Source: Inquilinus sp. KBS0705
GTDB taxonomy: Bacteria; Bacteroidota; Bacteroidia; Sphingobacteriales; Sphingobacteriaceae
Assembly: GCA_005938025.2 (NCBI GenBank)
Contig: VCCI02000002.1
Coordinates: forward strand, 558,001-622,000
DNA length: 64,000 nucleotides
Direction: 5' to 3'
Shown here: positions 18,422-27,343 of the stretch, one piece after another
How positions within the stretch are numbered: position 1 is the stretch's first letter
Layout: each line of letters begins with the position of its first letter
Notes under the pieces: generated by a model
What the model was told of the DNA's origin: nothing
The model's input: the letters and a program-made list of their open reading frames with translations, nothing else
Databases searched by the model: none
Made by a program: the position numbers and the translations under genes

Positions 18422-19897
18422 ATGATCTCAACTTTTTTTAGTCACGAGTTAAAATCTTTTTGGCGGTCAAAAAATACGGGCAAAAGCATAGCCATTAAAG
18501 CGGTTATGGGGATATTGATCTTGTTCCTGCTGATGTACGTGGTGGTATTGGGTGTTTTCTTAGATCTAATACTGTCCAAGTCGTTTCCGAAGGAGAACCC
18601 GACCGTAGCCTTTTGCGGTATCATATTGGTTTACTTCCTGTTCGACCTGCTCATGCGTATGCAATTACAAGAATTACCAACCCTTAAAGTACAGCCTTAT
18701 TTGCATTTAGCGGTTAAGCGCAATAGTGTGGTTGGTTACCTGGCCTTAGCTGCCCTGTTCTCATTTTTTAACCTGTGGCCCATTATCATCTTTACGCCGT
18801 TTTTATTTAAAGTGATATTGCCTGCATCAGGTGGTATAGCGGTGGCTGCATTTTTTGTGTCTATTGTAGCCTTATCGGTGTTTAATAACTACCTGTCGTT
18901 GTATGTAAAGCGCAAAGCTAACCTAAACGGGTGGGTGTTTTTAATATTTGGCGCGGCACTTACCTTAATTACCTGCGGCGATTATGTATGGCATTTATAC
19001 TCGTTGCGCAGTGGTTCATACTACTTTTTTGGCAACTTAATAGGCAAGCCCTATTTGGTGCTATTGCCGCTTATATTGGCAATTACCATGTTTTATGTTA
19101 ATTTTTATTATCTAAAGGGCAACCTTTACCTCGAGGAACTGAGCACTACAAAAGCATCAGCGTATAAGAGCAGTACCGAGATACCTGTGCTTAGCCGTTT
19201 TGGCAGCGTAGGCGATTTGGTAGCCAACGAAATAAAGCTGATACTCCGCAACAAACGCCCGAGATCGGCCCTTTTGATGGGGTTGTTTTTTATGTTTTAC
19301 GGATTGATATTTTACACGCAGAAAATATACGGGGAGAGTTTTAAGATATTCATAGGAATGTTTATGACCGGTATATTTATTATCAGTTATGGGCAGTTTA
19401 TGTATAGCTGGCAGGGCTCGCATTTTGATGGTATACTGGTAAGTAAAACCAAGTTCAGCGATTTTTTAAAAGCTAAGTATATGCTGTTTACCATGGTATC
19501 TACAGTGGCATTTATACTTACCACGCCTTACGTATACTTTGGCTGGAGAGTAGTAATGATACACTTTATCATGTATCTGTGGAACCTGGGGATTAACACC
19601 ACCATCGTGTTGTTTTTTGCCAACCGTAACTATAAACGTATCGATTTGTCGAAAGGGGCGTCGTTTAACTGGGAGGGCGTTGGTGCTACGCAATTGTTGT
19701 TATCGTTCCCGTTATTGTTTTTCCCTTACCTGGTATTTTTACCCTTTAAATACTTAGATATGCCTAATGTGGGATACGCCGCATTAGCTGTAATAGCACT
19801 AATATTTATTGCTACACGTAACTTTTGGATAAAGCAACTTGAAGCTGATTTTTACACCAAACGATTTAAAATAGCCGAAGGCTTCAGAAATAAATAA
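18422..19897 (+). CDS. DUF5687 family membrane protein, ABC exporter permease subunit
   Basis: A 491-residue polytopic membrane protein with about 10-12 hydrophobic helices. FSHELKSFWRSKNTGKSIAIK at the N-terminus and NEIKLILRNKRPRSALLMGLFFMFYGL in the middle are typical of DUF5687, a family limited largely to Bacteroidota. The repeated pattern of a cytoplasmic basic stretch followed by a helix bundle suggests two ABC-2-like halves. It lies 4 bp before an ABC ATPase gene, so the two proteins form one transporter. The substrate is not known. Confidence 0.85.
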   Translation: MISTFFSHELKSFWRSKNTGKSIAIKAVMGILILFLLMYVVVLGVFLDLILSKSFPKENPTVAFCGIILVYFLFDLLMRMQLQELPTLKVQPYLHLAVKRNSVVGYLALAALFSFFNLWPIIIFTPFLFKVILPASGGIAVAAFFVSIVALSVFNNYLSLYVKRKANLNGWVFLIFGAALTLITCGDYVWHLYSLRSGSYYFFGNLIGKPYLVLLPLILAITMFYVNFYYLKGNLYLEELSTTKASAYKSSTEIPVLSRFGSVGDLVANEIKLILRNKRPRSALLMGLFFMFYGLIFYTQKIYGESFKIFIGMFMTGIFIISYGQFMYSWQGSHFDGILVSKTKFSDFLKAKYMLFTMVSTVAFILTTPYVYFGWRVVMIHFIMYLWNLGINTTIVLFFANRNYKRIDLSKGASFNWEGVGATQLLLSFPLLFFPYLVFLPFKYLDMPNVGYAALAVIALIFIATRNFWIKQLEADFYTKRFKIAEGFRNK

Positions 19898-19901
19898 GAC
19901 G

Positions 19902-20642
19902 ATGATCGAGATAAAGGATTTGAAAAAGGTTTACAACGGCGTAACCGTAGTAAACATACCCCAACTGGTAATTAACAAAGGCGAAAGCATAGGGCTGGTG
20001 GGTAACAATGGTGCCGGTAAAACAACCCTGTTTAGAATGATATTGGACCTGATACGCCCCGAAAGCGGCCAGGTTTTATCAAAAGGCGCACCTGTTGCCG
20101 GCGGCGAAGACTGGAAGAATTACACCGCATCGTACCTGGATGAGGGCTTTTTAATAGACTACCTAACTCCCGAAGAGTACCTATACTTTATAGGTGGACT
20201 GCATGGCCAAAACAAGGCCCAGGTAGACGAGCACCTGTTGGGTTTAACCGACTTTTTTAACGGAGAGATACTAAAGAAAGGCAAATACATTCGCGACCTG
20301 TCAAAGGGTAACCAATGTAAGGTTGGCGTGGGTGCTTGCCTGCTGCAACAACCTGAATTACTGATGCTTGATGAGCCTTTTGCCAACATAGACCCCAGTA
20401 CCCAATTCAGGTTAAAGAACATTTTAAAGGAGCAAAACAGCAAGGGCGTTACTACCCTTGTATCCAGCCACGACCTTAACCACGTAACCGATGTTTGCGA
20501 ACGTATATTGCTGATGGAGAAGGGTAAAGTGATCAAGGATATTGCTACTGGATCATCCACCCTATCGGAGCTGGAAGAGTATTTTGGTGTTGGGCAGATA
20601 TCCAATACTATTGGTGCTATTGATACAGAAGAGAACCATTAA
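19902..20642 (+). CDS. ABC transporter ATP-binding protein
   Basis: A 246-residue nucleotide-binding subunit. Walker A GNNGAGKTT is at residues 34-42, the signature is a divergent LSKGNQ instead of LSGGQ, and Walker B with catalytic glutamate is LLMLDEPF, followed by the D-loop and the switch histidine in SSHDLNH. The C-terminal extension of about 25 residues is not part of the core. It pairs with the DUF5687 permease directly upstream. Unusual signature sequences of this kind occur in ABC-2 type exporters of this phylum. Confidence 0.93.
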   Translation: MIEIKDLKKVYNGVTVVNIPQLVINKGESIGLVGNNGAGKTTLFRMILDLIRPESGQVLSKGAPVAGGEDWKNYTASYLDEGFLIDYLTPEEYLYFIGGLHGQNKAQVDEHLLGLTDFFNGEILKKGKYIRDLSKGNQCKVGVGACLLQQPELLMLDEPFANIDPSTQFRLKNILKEQNSKGVTTLVSSHDLNHVTDVCERILLMEKGKVIKDIATGSSTLSELEEYFGVGQISNTIGAIDTEENH

Positions 20643-20651
20643 ACTACCGTT

Positions 20652-21146
20652 ATGTACCTGATAAGAGAAGCAACAACAGCCGATGTTGACGCTATTTTAC
20701 AGATAGCCCAACAAACCTGGTGGCCTACCTATTCGCCTATTCTGTCTGAAGAGCAAATAACCTATATGCTTACTGAATTGTATACTAAAGACAAGATATA
20801 CAAGCAAATAGCAGATAATCAACAGGTGTTTATATTACTGGAAGAGCAAGGCCTTCCGGTAGCTTTTGCAGCTTATTCGCCAAGGGACGAGGACCCTGAT
20901 ATATACAAACTGCACAAGCTTTACTGCCTGCCCGTTACCCAGGGGAAAGGCTATGGAAAGGTGCTGATAAACGAGGTTGCTGACCGTACAAAAGCCGCCG
21001 GGAAGCAGGTTTTAGAACTAAATGTGAACCGCCATAACAAAGCCAAAAGCTTTTATGAAAAGATGGGTTTTACCATTGCTTATGAAGAAGACATCCCCAT
21101 TGGGCCGTATTGGATGAACGATTACGTGATGCGTAAAAACTTATAA
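20652..21146 (+). CDS. GNAT family N-acetyltransferase
   Basis: A 164-residue acetyl-CoA-dependent acetyltransferase. The acetyl-CoA-binding motif A is LYCLPVTQGKGYGKVLI (about residues 96-112, Q-G-K-G-Y-G), followed by motif B (ELNVNRHNKAKSFYEKMGF), where N, A and FYEK are classical. It begins with IREATTADVDAI as in RimI-like enzymes. The substrate is unknown. It follows the ABC ATPase by 9 bp and may share its transcript. Confidence 0.92.
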   Translation: MYLIREATTADVDAILQIAQQTWWPTYSPILSEEQITYMLTELYTKDKIYKQIADNQQVFILLEEQGLPVAFAAYSPRDEDPDIYKLHKLYCLPVTQGKGYGKVLINEVADRTKAAGKQVLELNVNRHNKAKSFYEKMGFTIAYEEDIPIGPYWMNDYVMRKNL

Positions 21147-21172
21147 AAGTATTGTTCGTTCCCGTTCAGCGG

Positions 21173-21218
21173 ATTCCATTTTTTTGCAGGCTTAGCTGTA
21201 AAAAATTCCATTTTTTTG
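21173..21218. repeat. Short direct repeat in intergenic region
   Basis: ATTCCATTTTTTTG occurs at 21173-21186 and again at 21205-21218. The T-runs may serve as weak terminators after the GNAT gene, although no clear hairpin precedes them. Confidence 0.35.
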
Positions 21219-21259
21219 TTCGGGTACTGCTAACTAATATAATAAAAATATTTCAGATA

Positions 21260-22708
21260 TTATCTATAAAGATCAACAGAATATCTGGCAGACAACCTTA
21301 AGTAGGGGTAAATGCGGGTAACGTCGTCGGCATCTTTGTAGGTGCTGCGCAGGTTTAAATACCCCGGCTCGGTAGCTACCGAGAGGGCCTTGGTAAACTG
21401 GTAACGCACCTCGCCTGTTACCGCATGTAAAACATAATGCGATTGGTTGCCATTTACTGTTAGCAGCCAGGCACCCCGGTAATCTACCCCTACGGTAAAC
21501 TTATCCATCAGGTTTAAACCGGCACCACCGCCCCAGCTACCACCCATGGTGTAATCGTATGCGCGGCCCCTAAAAACACCATGGTTAGGTATAGCGGCAA
21601 TCAGCACCGGCCCGCCGTTTACCGATGTGGTAAACTTAACCCTGCTTGATACGTCGTACTGCGAAAAGATGTTCATCTTAACGCTTTGCCCGCCATAAAA
21701 GAACGCTTCGTTGCTGATGTAATCGTAATTGGCAGATAGGATGGCCAGATGTTGCAGATCCTTATTAGAACGTATTTCCCAGCCGGCCAGCGAGCCGTAG
21801 ACGTTTACCGAGTTTACGCCCGAGCTATCGTCGTTACCAAACTCCACGTTGGCATAAATGTTACTAAAGGGTACCCGGTAATCTTTATAGCGGTTACCAT
21901 ACATTAATCGGGCACGGCCAAACCAGCCAAATTGCCCGTAGTTGGTTACCGCGCCTACCTTAGCACCAAATTTGCGTATACCCAGGTCAAACTCGGCGGT
22001 TAACCGGGTCGAGTCCCTGTCGGTAGGGTTGCCGTATACCTTGCCCCACTTGCCATCAATAATGCGGTTAAGGCCATTCATAGGGTTTATTAAAAGGCCT
22101 ACCACTTCGTTCACCTGGCGTTTAAACCCACGCTGCCGGTTATTGATAATTTTGTTGGCAAAGCGGTAGGTCATCTCACCCAGTACAATACCGCCAAAGC
22201 TGGTATTAATAAAGTCGTTTGGCGATGGCGGGTCTTTTTCGCCAAAGGTTTCCCATAAGTAACTGCCCGCAAAAGCTGCCGGGGTCGACTGCCAAAAGCT
22301 ATAGCCATTGGTACGGAAAGCGCTAAAATATAAGCTGCCATGGTAAGGGTGTGCAAACTGGTTGGTTACAAACAGGTCGCTGTCCCAGGTCCAGCTGTTG
22401 GGGTTAAGGTTGTGGCCAAAGGTTTTAAAAGATGTTTTGGCGAAATCTTCCTTTAGTACAAAGCGGTCAAATAGTTGGGGCACCACTTCGGCTCCAAGCA
22501 ATTCAAAAGCGGCGCGGCCAAATCTTTTTTGTTGTGGGGGCGGTGGCAGGTAGCTACGGGGTTTAGGCGGGGCTTTGGCAACCGTATCGGTTATGAGTTT
22601 TTGAGCATCAGTTGCGGTTTGTGCGGATACATAGAATGGCGCGGCAAGCATTACCAAAAGCAATAAGGCAAAAAACCGTGTGTTATGACAGGTAGAGGTT
22701 TTAGTCAT
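21260..22708 (-). CDS. DUF3943 outer-membrane protein
   Basis: A 482-residue secreted protein with a signal peptide (about residues 1-29, ending VSA). The segment with WDSDLFVTNQFAHPYHGSLYF and the following NDFINTSFGGIVLGEMTYR are diagnostic for DUF3943. The remainder alternates short amphipathic strands (for example VNVYGSLAGWEIRS and GVDYRGAWLLTVNG), as expected of an outer-membrane beta-barrel, and ends near an aromatic residue and a basic tail. The function is not known. A proline-rich linker (PPKPRSYLPPPPQQKR) follows the signal peptide. Confidence 0.85.
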   Translation of the reverse strand: MTKTSTCHNTRFFALLLLVMLAAPFYVSAQTATDAQKLITDTVAKAPPKPRSYLPPPPQQKRFGRAAFELLGAEVVPQLFDRFVLKEDFAKTSFKTFGHNLNPNSWTWDSDLFVTNQFAHPYHGSLYFSAFRTNGYSFWQSTPAAFAGSYLWETFGEKDPPSPNDFINTSFGGIVLGEMTYRFANKIINNRQRGFKRQVNEVVGLLINPMNGLNRIIDGKWGKVYGNPTDRDSTRLTAEFDLGIRKFGAKVGAVTNYGQFGWFGRARLMYGNRYKDYRVPFSNIYANVEFGNDDSSGVNSVNVYGSLAGWEIRSNKDLQHLAILSANYDYISNEAFFYGGQSVKMNIFSQYDVSSRVKFTTSVNGGPVLIAAIPNHGVFRGRAYDYTMGGSWGGGAGLNLMDKFTVGVDYRGAWLLTVNGNQSHYVLHAVTGEVRYQFTKALSVATEPGYLNLRSTYKDADDVTRIYPYLRLSARYSVDLYR

Positions 22709-22829
22709 CAGTATAGGTTCAGCTAAAATTATACTAATGGCAAAAGCCTATAAATGTTTTAAAATTGTTGCTTTAATGTTAGGTGGATATTAACAGGGGT
22801 TATGCGCTTGACTGCGGCCTTAAACAAAA

Positions 22830-22858
22830 ATAGCGGCAAGATCACCTCTTACCGCTAT
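22830..22858 (-). terminator. Terminator after der
   Basis: ATAGCGGCAAGA (22830-22841) pairs with TCTTACCGCTAT (22847-22858) with one mismatch. On the minus strand it is followed by TTTTTGTTT. It lies about 22 bp past the der stop codon. Confidence 0.8.
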
Positions 22859-22880
22859 TAAAGATATCATATATACCTTC

Positions 22881-24182
22881 TTACTTCTGCCTGAACCAAA
22901 CCTGCACGGGTGCACCCGAAAAATCGAAATTTTGGCGAAGTTGATTTTCTATAAAGCGGTAGTAAGGCTCTTTAACATACTGCGGCAGGTTGCAAAAAAA
23001 CGCGAACATGGGCGATGAGCCGGCTATCTGTGTAATGTATTTAATTTTTACGTACTTGCCTTTTAATGATGGTGGCGGGTAGGCCTCGATTATTGGCAGC
23101 ATCACCTCGTTTAGTTTTGAGGTTGGTATTTTGCGGCCGCGGTTTTCGTAAACCTGGTTGGCTACATCAATTACCTTAAGCACGCGTTGTTTTTCTAATA
23201 CCGAAGTAAATACGATGGGTACGTCGCTAAAAGGGGCAATTTTTTGGCGTATCTGCTCTTCAAAAACTTTAATGGTTTTATTGTTCTTTTCTATCAGGTC
23301 CCATTTGTTTACCACAATAACAACGCCTTTCTTATTCTTCTCGGCTAGGTGAAACAGGTTTACATCCTGCGACTCCAAACCTTCTACAGCGTCTATCATG
23401 ATGATCACCACATCCGCTTCTTCTAAAGCCTTAATGGTACGCATTACCGAGTAAAACTCGATATTCTCTTTCACCTTGGTTTTTTTACGCATACCCGCAG
23501 TATCTATCAGCATAAAATCGTGGCCGTACTGGTTGTAATGGATATGGATAGAATCGCGCGTGGTGCCGGCAATAGGGGTAACTATGTTACGGTCTTTACC
23601 TATCAGCGCGTTAATGATGGATGATTTACCAACATTAGGGCGGCCAACTATGGCATATTTGGGGCGTTCGTTCTCTTCAAAGGGTACGTCTTCAAAATGC
23701 TTAACTACCTCGTCCAGCAATTCGCCGGTACCCGAGCCCGTCATAGACGATATGGTGTATATTTCGCCAAGGCCCAGGCTGTAAAACTCGGTAGCATCGG
23801 CCATTTGCGCGTTATTATCCAGCTTGTTTACCACCACACAAACGGGCTTGTTACCCTTGCGCAGTAAATTGGCAATTTCGTCGTCAAGGTCGGTAATGCC
23901 GGTGGTAACATCCACCATAAATAAAATTACGGTTGCTTCTTCAATGGCTATCAATACCTGCTCGCGTATGGCTACTTCAAAAAGCTCGTCAGAGTTGGCT
24001 ACATAACCGCCGGTATCAATAATGGTGAATTTTTTGTCGAGCCACTCGGCGGTGCCGTAGTGCCTGTCGCGGGTTACGCCGCTAAAATCGTCAACAATAG
24101 CTTTACGGCTTTCGGTTAAACGGTTGTATAAGGTTGATTTGCCAACGTTGGGCCTGCCTACTATGGCTACTATATTACTCAT
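22881..24182 (-). CDS. der: Ribosome-assembly GTPase Der (EngA)
   Basis: A 433-residue double GTPase required for 50S subunit maturation. The first G domain starts with [14 protein letters not shown] (residues 6-19) and has DTGG and VNKLD; the second starts at [16 protein letters not shown] (about residue 180), with DTAGMRKK and VNKWDL. The C-terminal KH-like domain ends with the expected [16 protein letters not shown]. Length and motif order are normal. It is followed by its own terminator and lies downstream of era in the same direction, separated by 133 bp. Confidence 0.97.
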   Translation of the reverse strand: MSNIVAIVGRPNVGKSTLYNRLTESRKAIVDDFSGVTRDRHYGTAEWLDKKFTIIDTGGYVANSDELFEVAIREQVLIAIEEATVILFMVDVTTGITDLDDEIANLLRKGNKPVCVVVNKLDNNAQMADATEFYSLGLGEIYTISSMTGSGTGELLDEVVKHFEDVPFEENERPKYAIVGRPNVGKSSIINALIGKDRNIVTPIAGTTRDSIHIHYNQYGHDFMLIDTAGMRKKTKVKENIEFYSVMRTIKALEEADVVIIMIDAVEGLESQDVNLFHLAEKNKKGVVIVVNKWDLIEKNNKTIKVFEEQIRQKIAPFSDVPIVFTSVLEKQRVLKVIDVANQVYENRGRKIPTSKLNEVMLPIIEAYPPPSLKGKYVKIKYITQIAGSSPMFAFFCNLPQYVKEPYYRFIENQLRQNFDFSGAPVQVWFRQK

Positions 24183-24315
24183 TTCAATTTTAGATTTTAG
24201 ATCTCAGATGTACGATTTGACCTGCTCAAAACGCCCTCATAAAACCTTATGCTAATTTACAAATCCGACCAGCATAAATCTAAAATCGTCATTCGTAAAT
24301 CGTAATTCTTTTTCT

Positions 24316-25191
24316 CTATTCGTACCCGAATTTTTTCAGGTAATTTTTTTTGCTGCGCCAGTCGGGTATCACTTTTACAAACATCTCCAGGAATATCTTT
24401 TTCTGAAAAAAGTCTTCCATATCGCGGCGTGCATAGGTGCCAACAATTTTAAGCATTTCGCCTTTGTTACCTATAATGATGTTTTTTTGCGAGTCGCGCT
24501 CTACGATGATCTCGGCACTTATACGGTGCAGTTTTTCGCCTTCAACAAAGGCGGTAACAATTACCTCGGTGCTGTAGGGAATTTCTTTTTTGTATTGCTT
24601 AAATATTTGCGCCCGTATCATCTCTGATGCGAAAAAGCGGTCGTTCCTGTCGGTAAGGGCGTCTTTTTCGTAATAAGCGGGGTGCTCGGGCAGGTGCTCC
24701 AGCACAAAATCCATAATAGCTTTAATATTATGATCGTGCAGGGCCGATATGGCAAAAACCGCTACGGGCTTTAACCTGTCCTGCCAGTATTCAACCTTTT
24801 CCTTTACCTCTTCTTCTGTTGATAGGTCTATCTTATTAATAAGCACTACCAGCGGGGCTGTCGAGCCTTCCAGCTTTTTAAATACGTCCTGTTCATCGTA
24901 CTGCTCGTTAATATCGGTAACCAGTAAAATAAGGTCGGCATCCACAATAGAACCATCCACCTGGTGCATCATGCTCTCGTGCAGGGCATAGTGCGGTTTG
25001 ATGATGCCGGGGGTGTCCGAAAATACGATCTGGTAATCCTCTTCGTTAACAATACCCAAAATACGGTGGCGGGTGGTTTGCGCCTTGGGTGTGATGATAG
25101 ACATTTTTTCGCCCACAAGGGCATTCATAAGGGTTGATTTACCCGCGTTGGGCTTACCAATTATACTTACAAAACCTGCCTTGTGTGCCAT
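24316..25191 (-). CDS. era: Ribosome-assembly GTPase Era
   Basis: A 291-residue GTPase that binds the 3' end of 16S rRNA during 30S maturation. The G domain shows GKPNAGKSTLMNALVG (12-27), TRHRI, DTPGI and NKIDL; the KH domain at the C-terminus has IIGNKGEMLKIVGTYARRDME and ends at KKNYLKKFGYE. It is divergent from an initiator tRNA gene; both may use one palindromic promoter region. Der follows in the same direction. Confidence 0.97.
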   Translation of the reverse strand: MAHKAGFVSIIGKPNAGKSTLMNALVGEKMSIITPKAQTTRHRILGIVNEEDYQIVFSDTPGIIKPHYALHESMMHQVDGSIVDADLILLVTDINEQYDEQDVFKKLEGSTAPLVVLINKIDLSTEEEVKEKVEYWQDRLKPVAVFAISALHDHNIKAIMDFVLEHLPEHPAYYEKDALTDRNDRFFASEMIRAQIFKQYKKEIPYSTEVIVTAFVEGEKLHRISAEIIVERDSQKNIIIGNKGEMLKIVGTYARRDMEDFFQKKIFLEMFVKVIPDWRSKKNYLKKFGYE

Positions 25192-25212
25192 AAAAAAATA
25201 ATTAAAATATTA

Positions 25213-25250
25213 TTTGGACTGCAAAGAAACGAATTATATCTTTGCAGTCC
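25213..25250. promoter_or_regulatory. Promoter of the initiator tRNA gene, built on a 13-bp inverted repeat
   Basis: On the plus strand TTTG (25213-25216), 20 bp, then TATCTTTG (25237-25244) is a near-ideal Bacteroidota promoter, about 85 bp before the tRNA. The same bases form a long palindrome: GGACTGCAAAG (25217-25227) and CTTTGCAGTCC (25240-25250), extended by TT/AA. Read on the minus strand the left arm gives TTTCTTTG, one base from the -7 consensus, placed well for era. Confidence 0.75.
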
Positions 25251-25336
25251 AATTAAAAGGAACAGCAAATTGCTTTTTTGACAATTGGAACAAACATTTC
25301 GGAGTTATGCCCGTTATGTAAAATACCAAAAAATAG

Positions 25337-25409
<73 letters not shown>

Positions 25410-25422
25410 CCTCAGTTAAGTC

Positions 25423-25456
25423 AAAAGCCTCAAGTCGAAAGTCTTGAGGCTTTTTT
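25423..25456 (+). terminator. Terminator of the initiator tRNA
   Basis: AAAGCCTCAAG pairs with CTTGAGGCTTT around an 8-nt loop, followed by a run of T. It lies 14 bp past the tRNA. Confidence 0.9.
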
Positions 25457-25541
25457 GCGTTTCGAGCAGTTGGTAGCTCGCCGGGCTCATATCCGTTGGC
25501 TAACGGACGTAGGTTCTCCCCAAGGCTTTGGGGACCGCTAC
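25457..25541 (+). repeat. Degenerate tRNA-fMet-like unit 2 with two GGCT-loop hairpins
   Basis: From GAGCAGTTGGTAGCTCG to GGGCTCATA and from CGTAGGTTC to CCGCTACC this copies the initiator tRNA, but the 3' anticodon stem and variable region are replaced by the hairpin TCCGTT-GGCT-AACGGA (25492-25507), and the T loop and adjacent stem by TCCCCAA-GGCT-TTGGGGA (25517-25534). The acceptor stem no longer pairs, so it is not a working tRNA. Its own terminator follows. Confidence 0.8.
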
Positions 25542-25553
25542 CTCAATTAAGTT

Positions 25554-25585
25554 AAAAGCCTCAGATTTTCATCTGAGGCTTTTTT
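25554..25585 (+). terminator. Terminator of the tRNA-like unit 2
   Basis: GCCTCAGAT pairs with ATCTGAGGC around TTTC, followed by T6. Compared with the tRNA terminator the stem differs on both sides yet still pairs, so the structure has been preserved through compensating changes. Confidence 0.85.
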
Positions 25586-25654
25586 GCGTTTGGAGCAGTT
25601 GGTAGCTCGCCGGGCTCATATCCGTTGGCTAACGGACGTAGGTTCTCCCCAAGG
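25586..25654 (+). repeat. Degenerate tRNA-fMet-like unit 3, truncated
   Basis: This unit matches unit 2 at 68 of 69 positions (one C/G difference), including the first GGCT hairpin (25621-25636). It stops abruptly inside the second hairpin, after CTCCCCAAGG, where unrelated sequence begins. The break marks the left border of the permease-carrying segment. Confidence 0.8.
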
Positions 25655-25785
25655 GGTGAAGCTTCATTCAGCCGAGCGGTTCGATAAGCACTTCCGTCAA
25701 AACATAGTTTTTCAGGATATATCGAACCAATGATACTGCGCTTAAAAATCTGTTTCGTTCTACCCGTTTCACATTCCAAATCATA
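25655..25785. other. Non-coding left end of the permease segment
   Basis: No gene is credible in this stretch. It contains a 9-bp inverted repeat, GGTTCGATA (25678-25686) and TATCGAACC (25720-25728), spaced by 33 bp, and a TGAAGCTTCA palindrome just before it. These could be a recombinase or regulator site. Confidence 0.4.
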
Positions 25786-27168
25786 TTGTTAAATTCGTTT
25801 CGGCCTATTACAATCAAACATACTTTTATTTTGACTGACCAACCAGTAGCCTCTCCCGGCACAACCGAAAGTCTTAAACGCACCATCGGTGTATTTGGGT
25901 TAGCCTGTGCCATAATTAACATTACCATCGGTACAGGAATATTCATATTACCTGCCCTGGTTGCCGAACATTTAGGTGCTGCCGCGATTATCTGTTTTTT
26001 GATATGTGGTTTACTGATTTTTTTAATTGGCCTTTGCTTTGCCGAAGTTGGCAGTAAGGTTACCGGTAGCGGCGGCACATACGCCTACATCGAAGCCGCG
26101 TTTGGCCCATGGATGGGTTTTTTAGCGAATAATATTTTTTGGCTTAGCTGCTGTTTGTCTGATGCTGCTGTTGCAAACGGTTTATCGAAAACGCTTGGCT
26201 ATTTTTATCCGCCGTTAGACACCACTCTGCGGCCCTTATTCTTCCTGCTGCTTATAGGTATTTTTACATGGATAAATATCCGCGGATCAAAGGGCGGCGT
26301 AAATCTTGTTATTGCGGCAACTATTGCCAAAATAGTTCCGCTTGTTCTACTTGTGGTTTTTGGGATAAGCCATATTTCAGTAGCAAATCTTAACTGGACA
26401 AGTTCATTTACTTTCGGTAGCTTAAGCTCCGCTACGCTTATAATTTTCTATGCCTTCATCGGAATAGAAAATGCCGTTGCCAACAGCGGTGAATTTAAAA
26501 ACCCATCCAGAGTAGTTCCCTTAGGTATTTTGTCAGGACTTTTTTTTGTGTTATTGCTGTACATCGCTATACAACTTGTTACGCAAGGTATATTGGGCAC
26601 TCAATTATCACTATACAAAGATGCCCCGCTTGCTGAAGTGTCCAAAAGGTTGTTTGCTTACACAGGAATTATTTTGATCACCGTTGGTGCTGCAGTTTCG
26701 ATGCTTGGAAGTTTAAGTGGGGCTATACTTGCCATACCGCGCGTTTTATTTGCCGGCTCAAAAAATGGCATTTTCCCTGAATTTTTAGGAGATGTGCATA
26801 ACAAATACATAACCCCACACAAAGCAATTATATTTTACGCAACTATCGATTACCTTTTTGCAGTGTTTGGCGCATTTAAACAACTGGTGATTTTATCAAC
26901 GGCTTTTGTATTGCTGATATACCTTGGCGTTGTGCTCGCTTCAATAAAACTTAGGTATACCGGGCCGCAACAATCCGAAAACACATTCACCACGCCAGGA
27001 GGGTTAACAGTTCCAATTTTAGCTACCATTACTATTATGTGGCTGCTTTACAGTTTAACTAATCCCGAAATAATTGGAATGATTATAGCACTTGCCGCCC
27101 TTTCTACAATTTATCTGCTGATGAAACTGTACAAAAACCAAACAAAACGCAAATTGGGAACATCTTAA
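25786..27168 (+). CDS. APC superfamily amino acid permease
   Basis: A transporter of up to 460 residues with 12 predicted membrane helices. The first helix carries the substrate-binding signature INITIGTGIFILP (G-x-G-I-F) and the sixth contains FYAFIGIENAVANSGEFKNPSR, typical of APC carriers that exchange or import amino acids. The N-terminus is uncertain: the frame is open from 25786, but family homology begins near ESLKRTIGVFG (about residue 28), and a TTG near 25837 could be used. The gene sits between tRNA-derived repeats and has no partner genes, suggesting arrival as a cassette. Which amino acid it carries cannot be read from sequence. Confidence 0.87.
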   Translation: MLNSFRPITIKHTFILTDQPVASPGTTESLKRTIGVFGLACAIINITIGTGIFILPALVAEHLGAAAIICFLICGLLIFLIGLCFAEVGSKVTGSGGTYAYIEAAFGPWMGFLANNIFWLSCCLSDAAVANGLSKTLGYFYPPLDTTLRPLFFLLLIGIFTWINIRGSKGGVNLVIAATIAKIVPLVLLVVFGISHISVANLNWTSSFTFGSLSSATLIIFYAFIGIENAVANSGEFKNPSRVVPLGILSGLFFVLLLYIAIQLVTQGILGTQLSLYKDAPLAEVSKRLFAYTGIILITVGAAVSMLGSLSGAILAIPRVLFAGSKNGIFPEFLGDVHNKYITPHKAIIFYATIDYLFAVFGAFKQLVILSTAFVLLIYLGVVLASIKLRYTGPQQSENTFTTPGGLTVPILATITIMWLLYSLTNPEIIGMIIALAALSTIYLLMKLYKNQTKRKLGTS

Positions 27169-27251
27169 AATAAAATTGACCCAAATAGGATGCGAACCAC
27201 CATTACAATGCAACAACAGTTTGCAAATCTTTGATCAAGCGATTTGATAAT

Positions 27252-27298
27252 AGTCCTGTTAGGCCTACCTCAGTTAAGTCGAAAGCCTTGGGGCTTTT
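27252..27298 (+). repeat. Partial copy of the tRNA-fMet 3' end with terminator (right border)
   Basis: AGTCCTG (27252-27258), six unmatched bases, then CTACCTCAGTTAAGTC (27265-27280) match the tRNA T arm, acceptor end and flank (25394-25422) in exact register. A shortened terminator, AAAGCC-TTGG-GGCTTT, follows as in the tRNA. With the tRNA this forms a direct repeat around the permease gene. Confidence 0.75.
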
Positions 27299-27343
27299 TA
27301 TGCCTGATATTTCTTTGTTAGCTGCCGTGATCCGCCAAAAAAA

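Noticed and set aside
21173..21218. Direct repeat as target-site duplication of an insertion
   Set aside because: The copies are only 32 bp apart and are mostly T-runs; no element lies between them.
25457..25654. tRNA-like units 2 and 3 as extra functional tRNA-Met genes
   Set aside because: The acceptor stem does not pair, and the anticodon and T arms are replaced by unrelated hairpins.
25561..25779. Possible 72-residue ORF on the minus strand
   Set aside because: It reads across the tRNA-like repeat and its terminator in the wrong direction, with low-quality composition and no promoter.
25786..27298. Complete integrative element or prophage at tRNA-fMet
   Set aside because: No integrase, transposase or replication gene lies between the repeats; only the permease is present.
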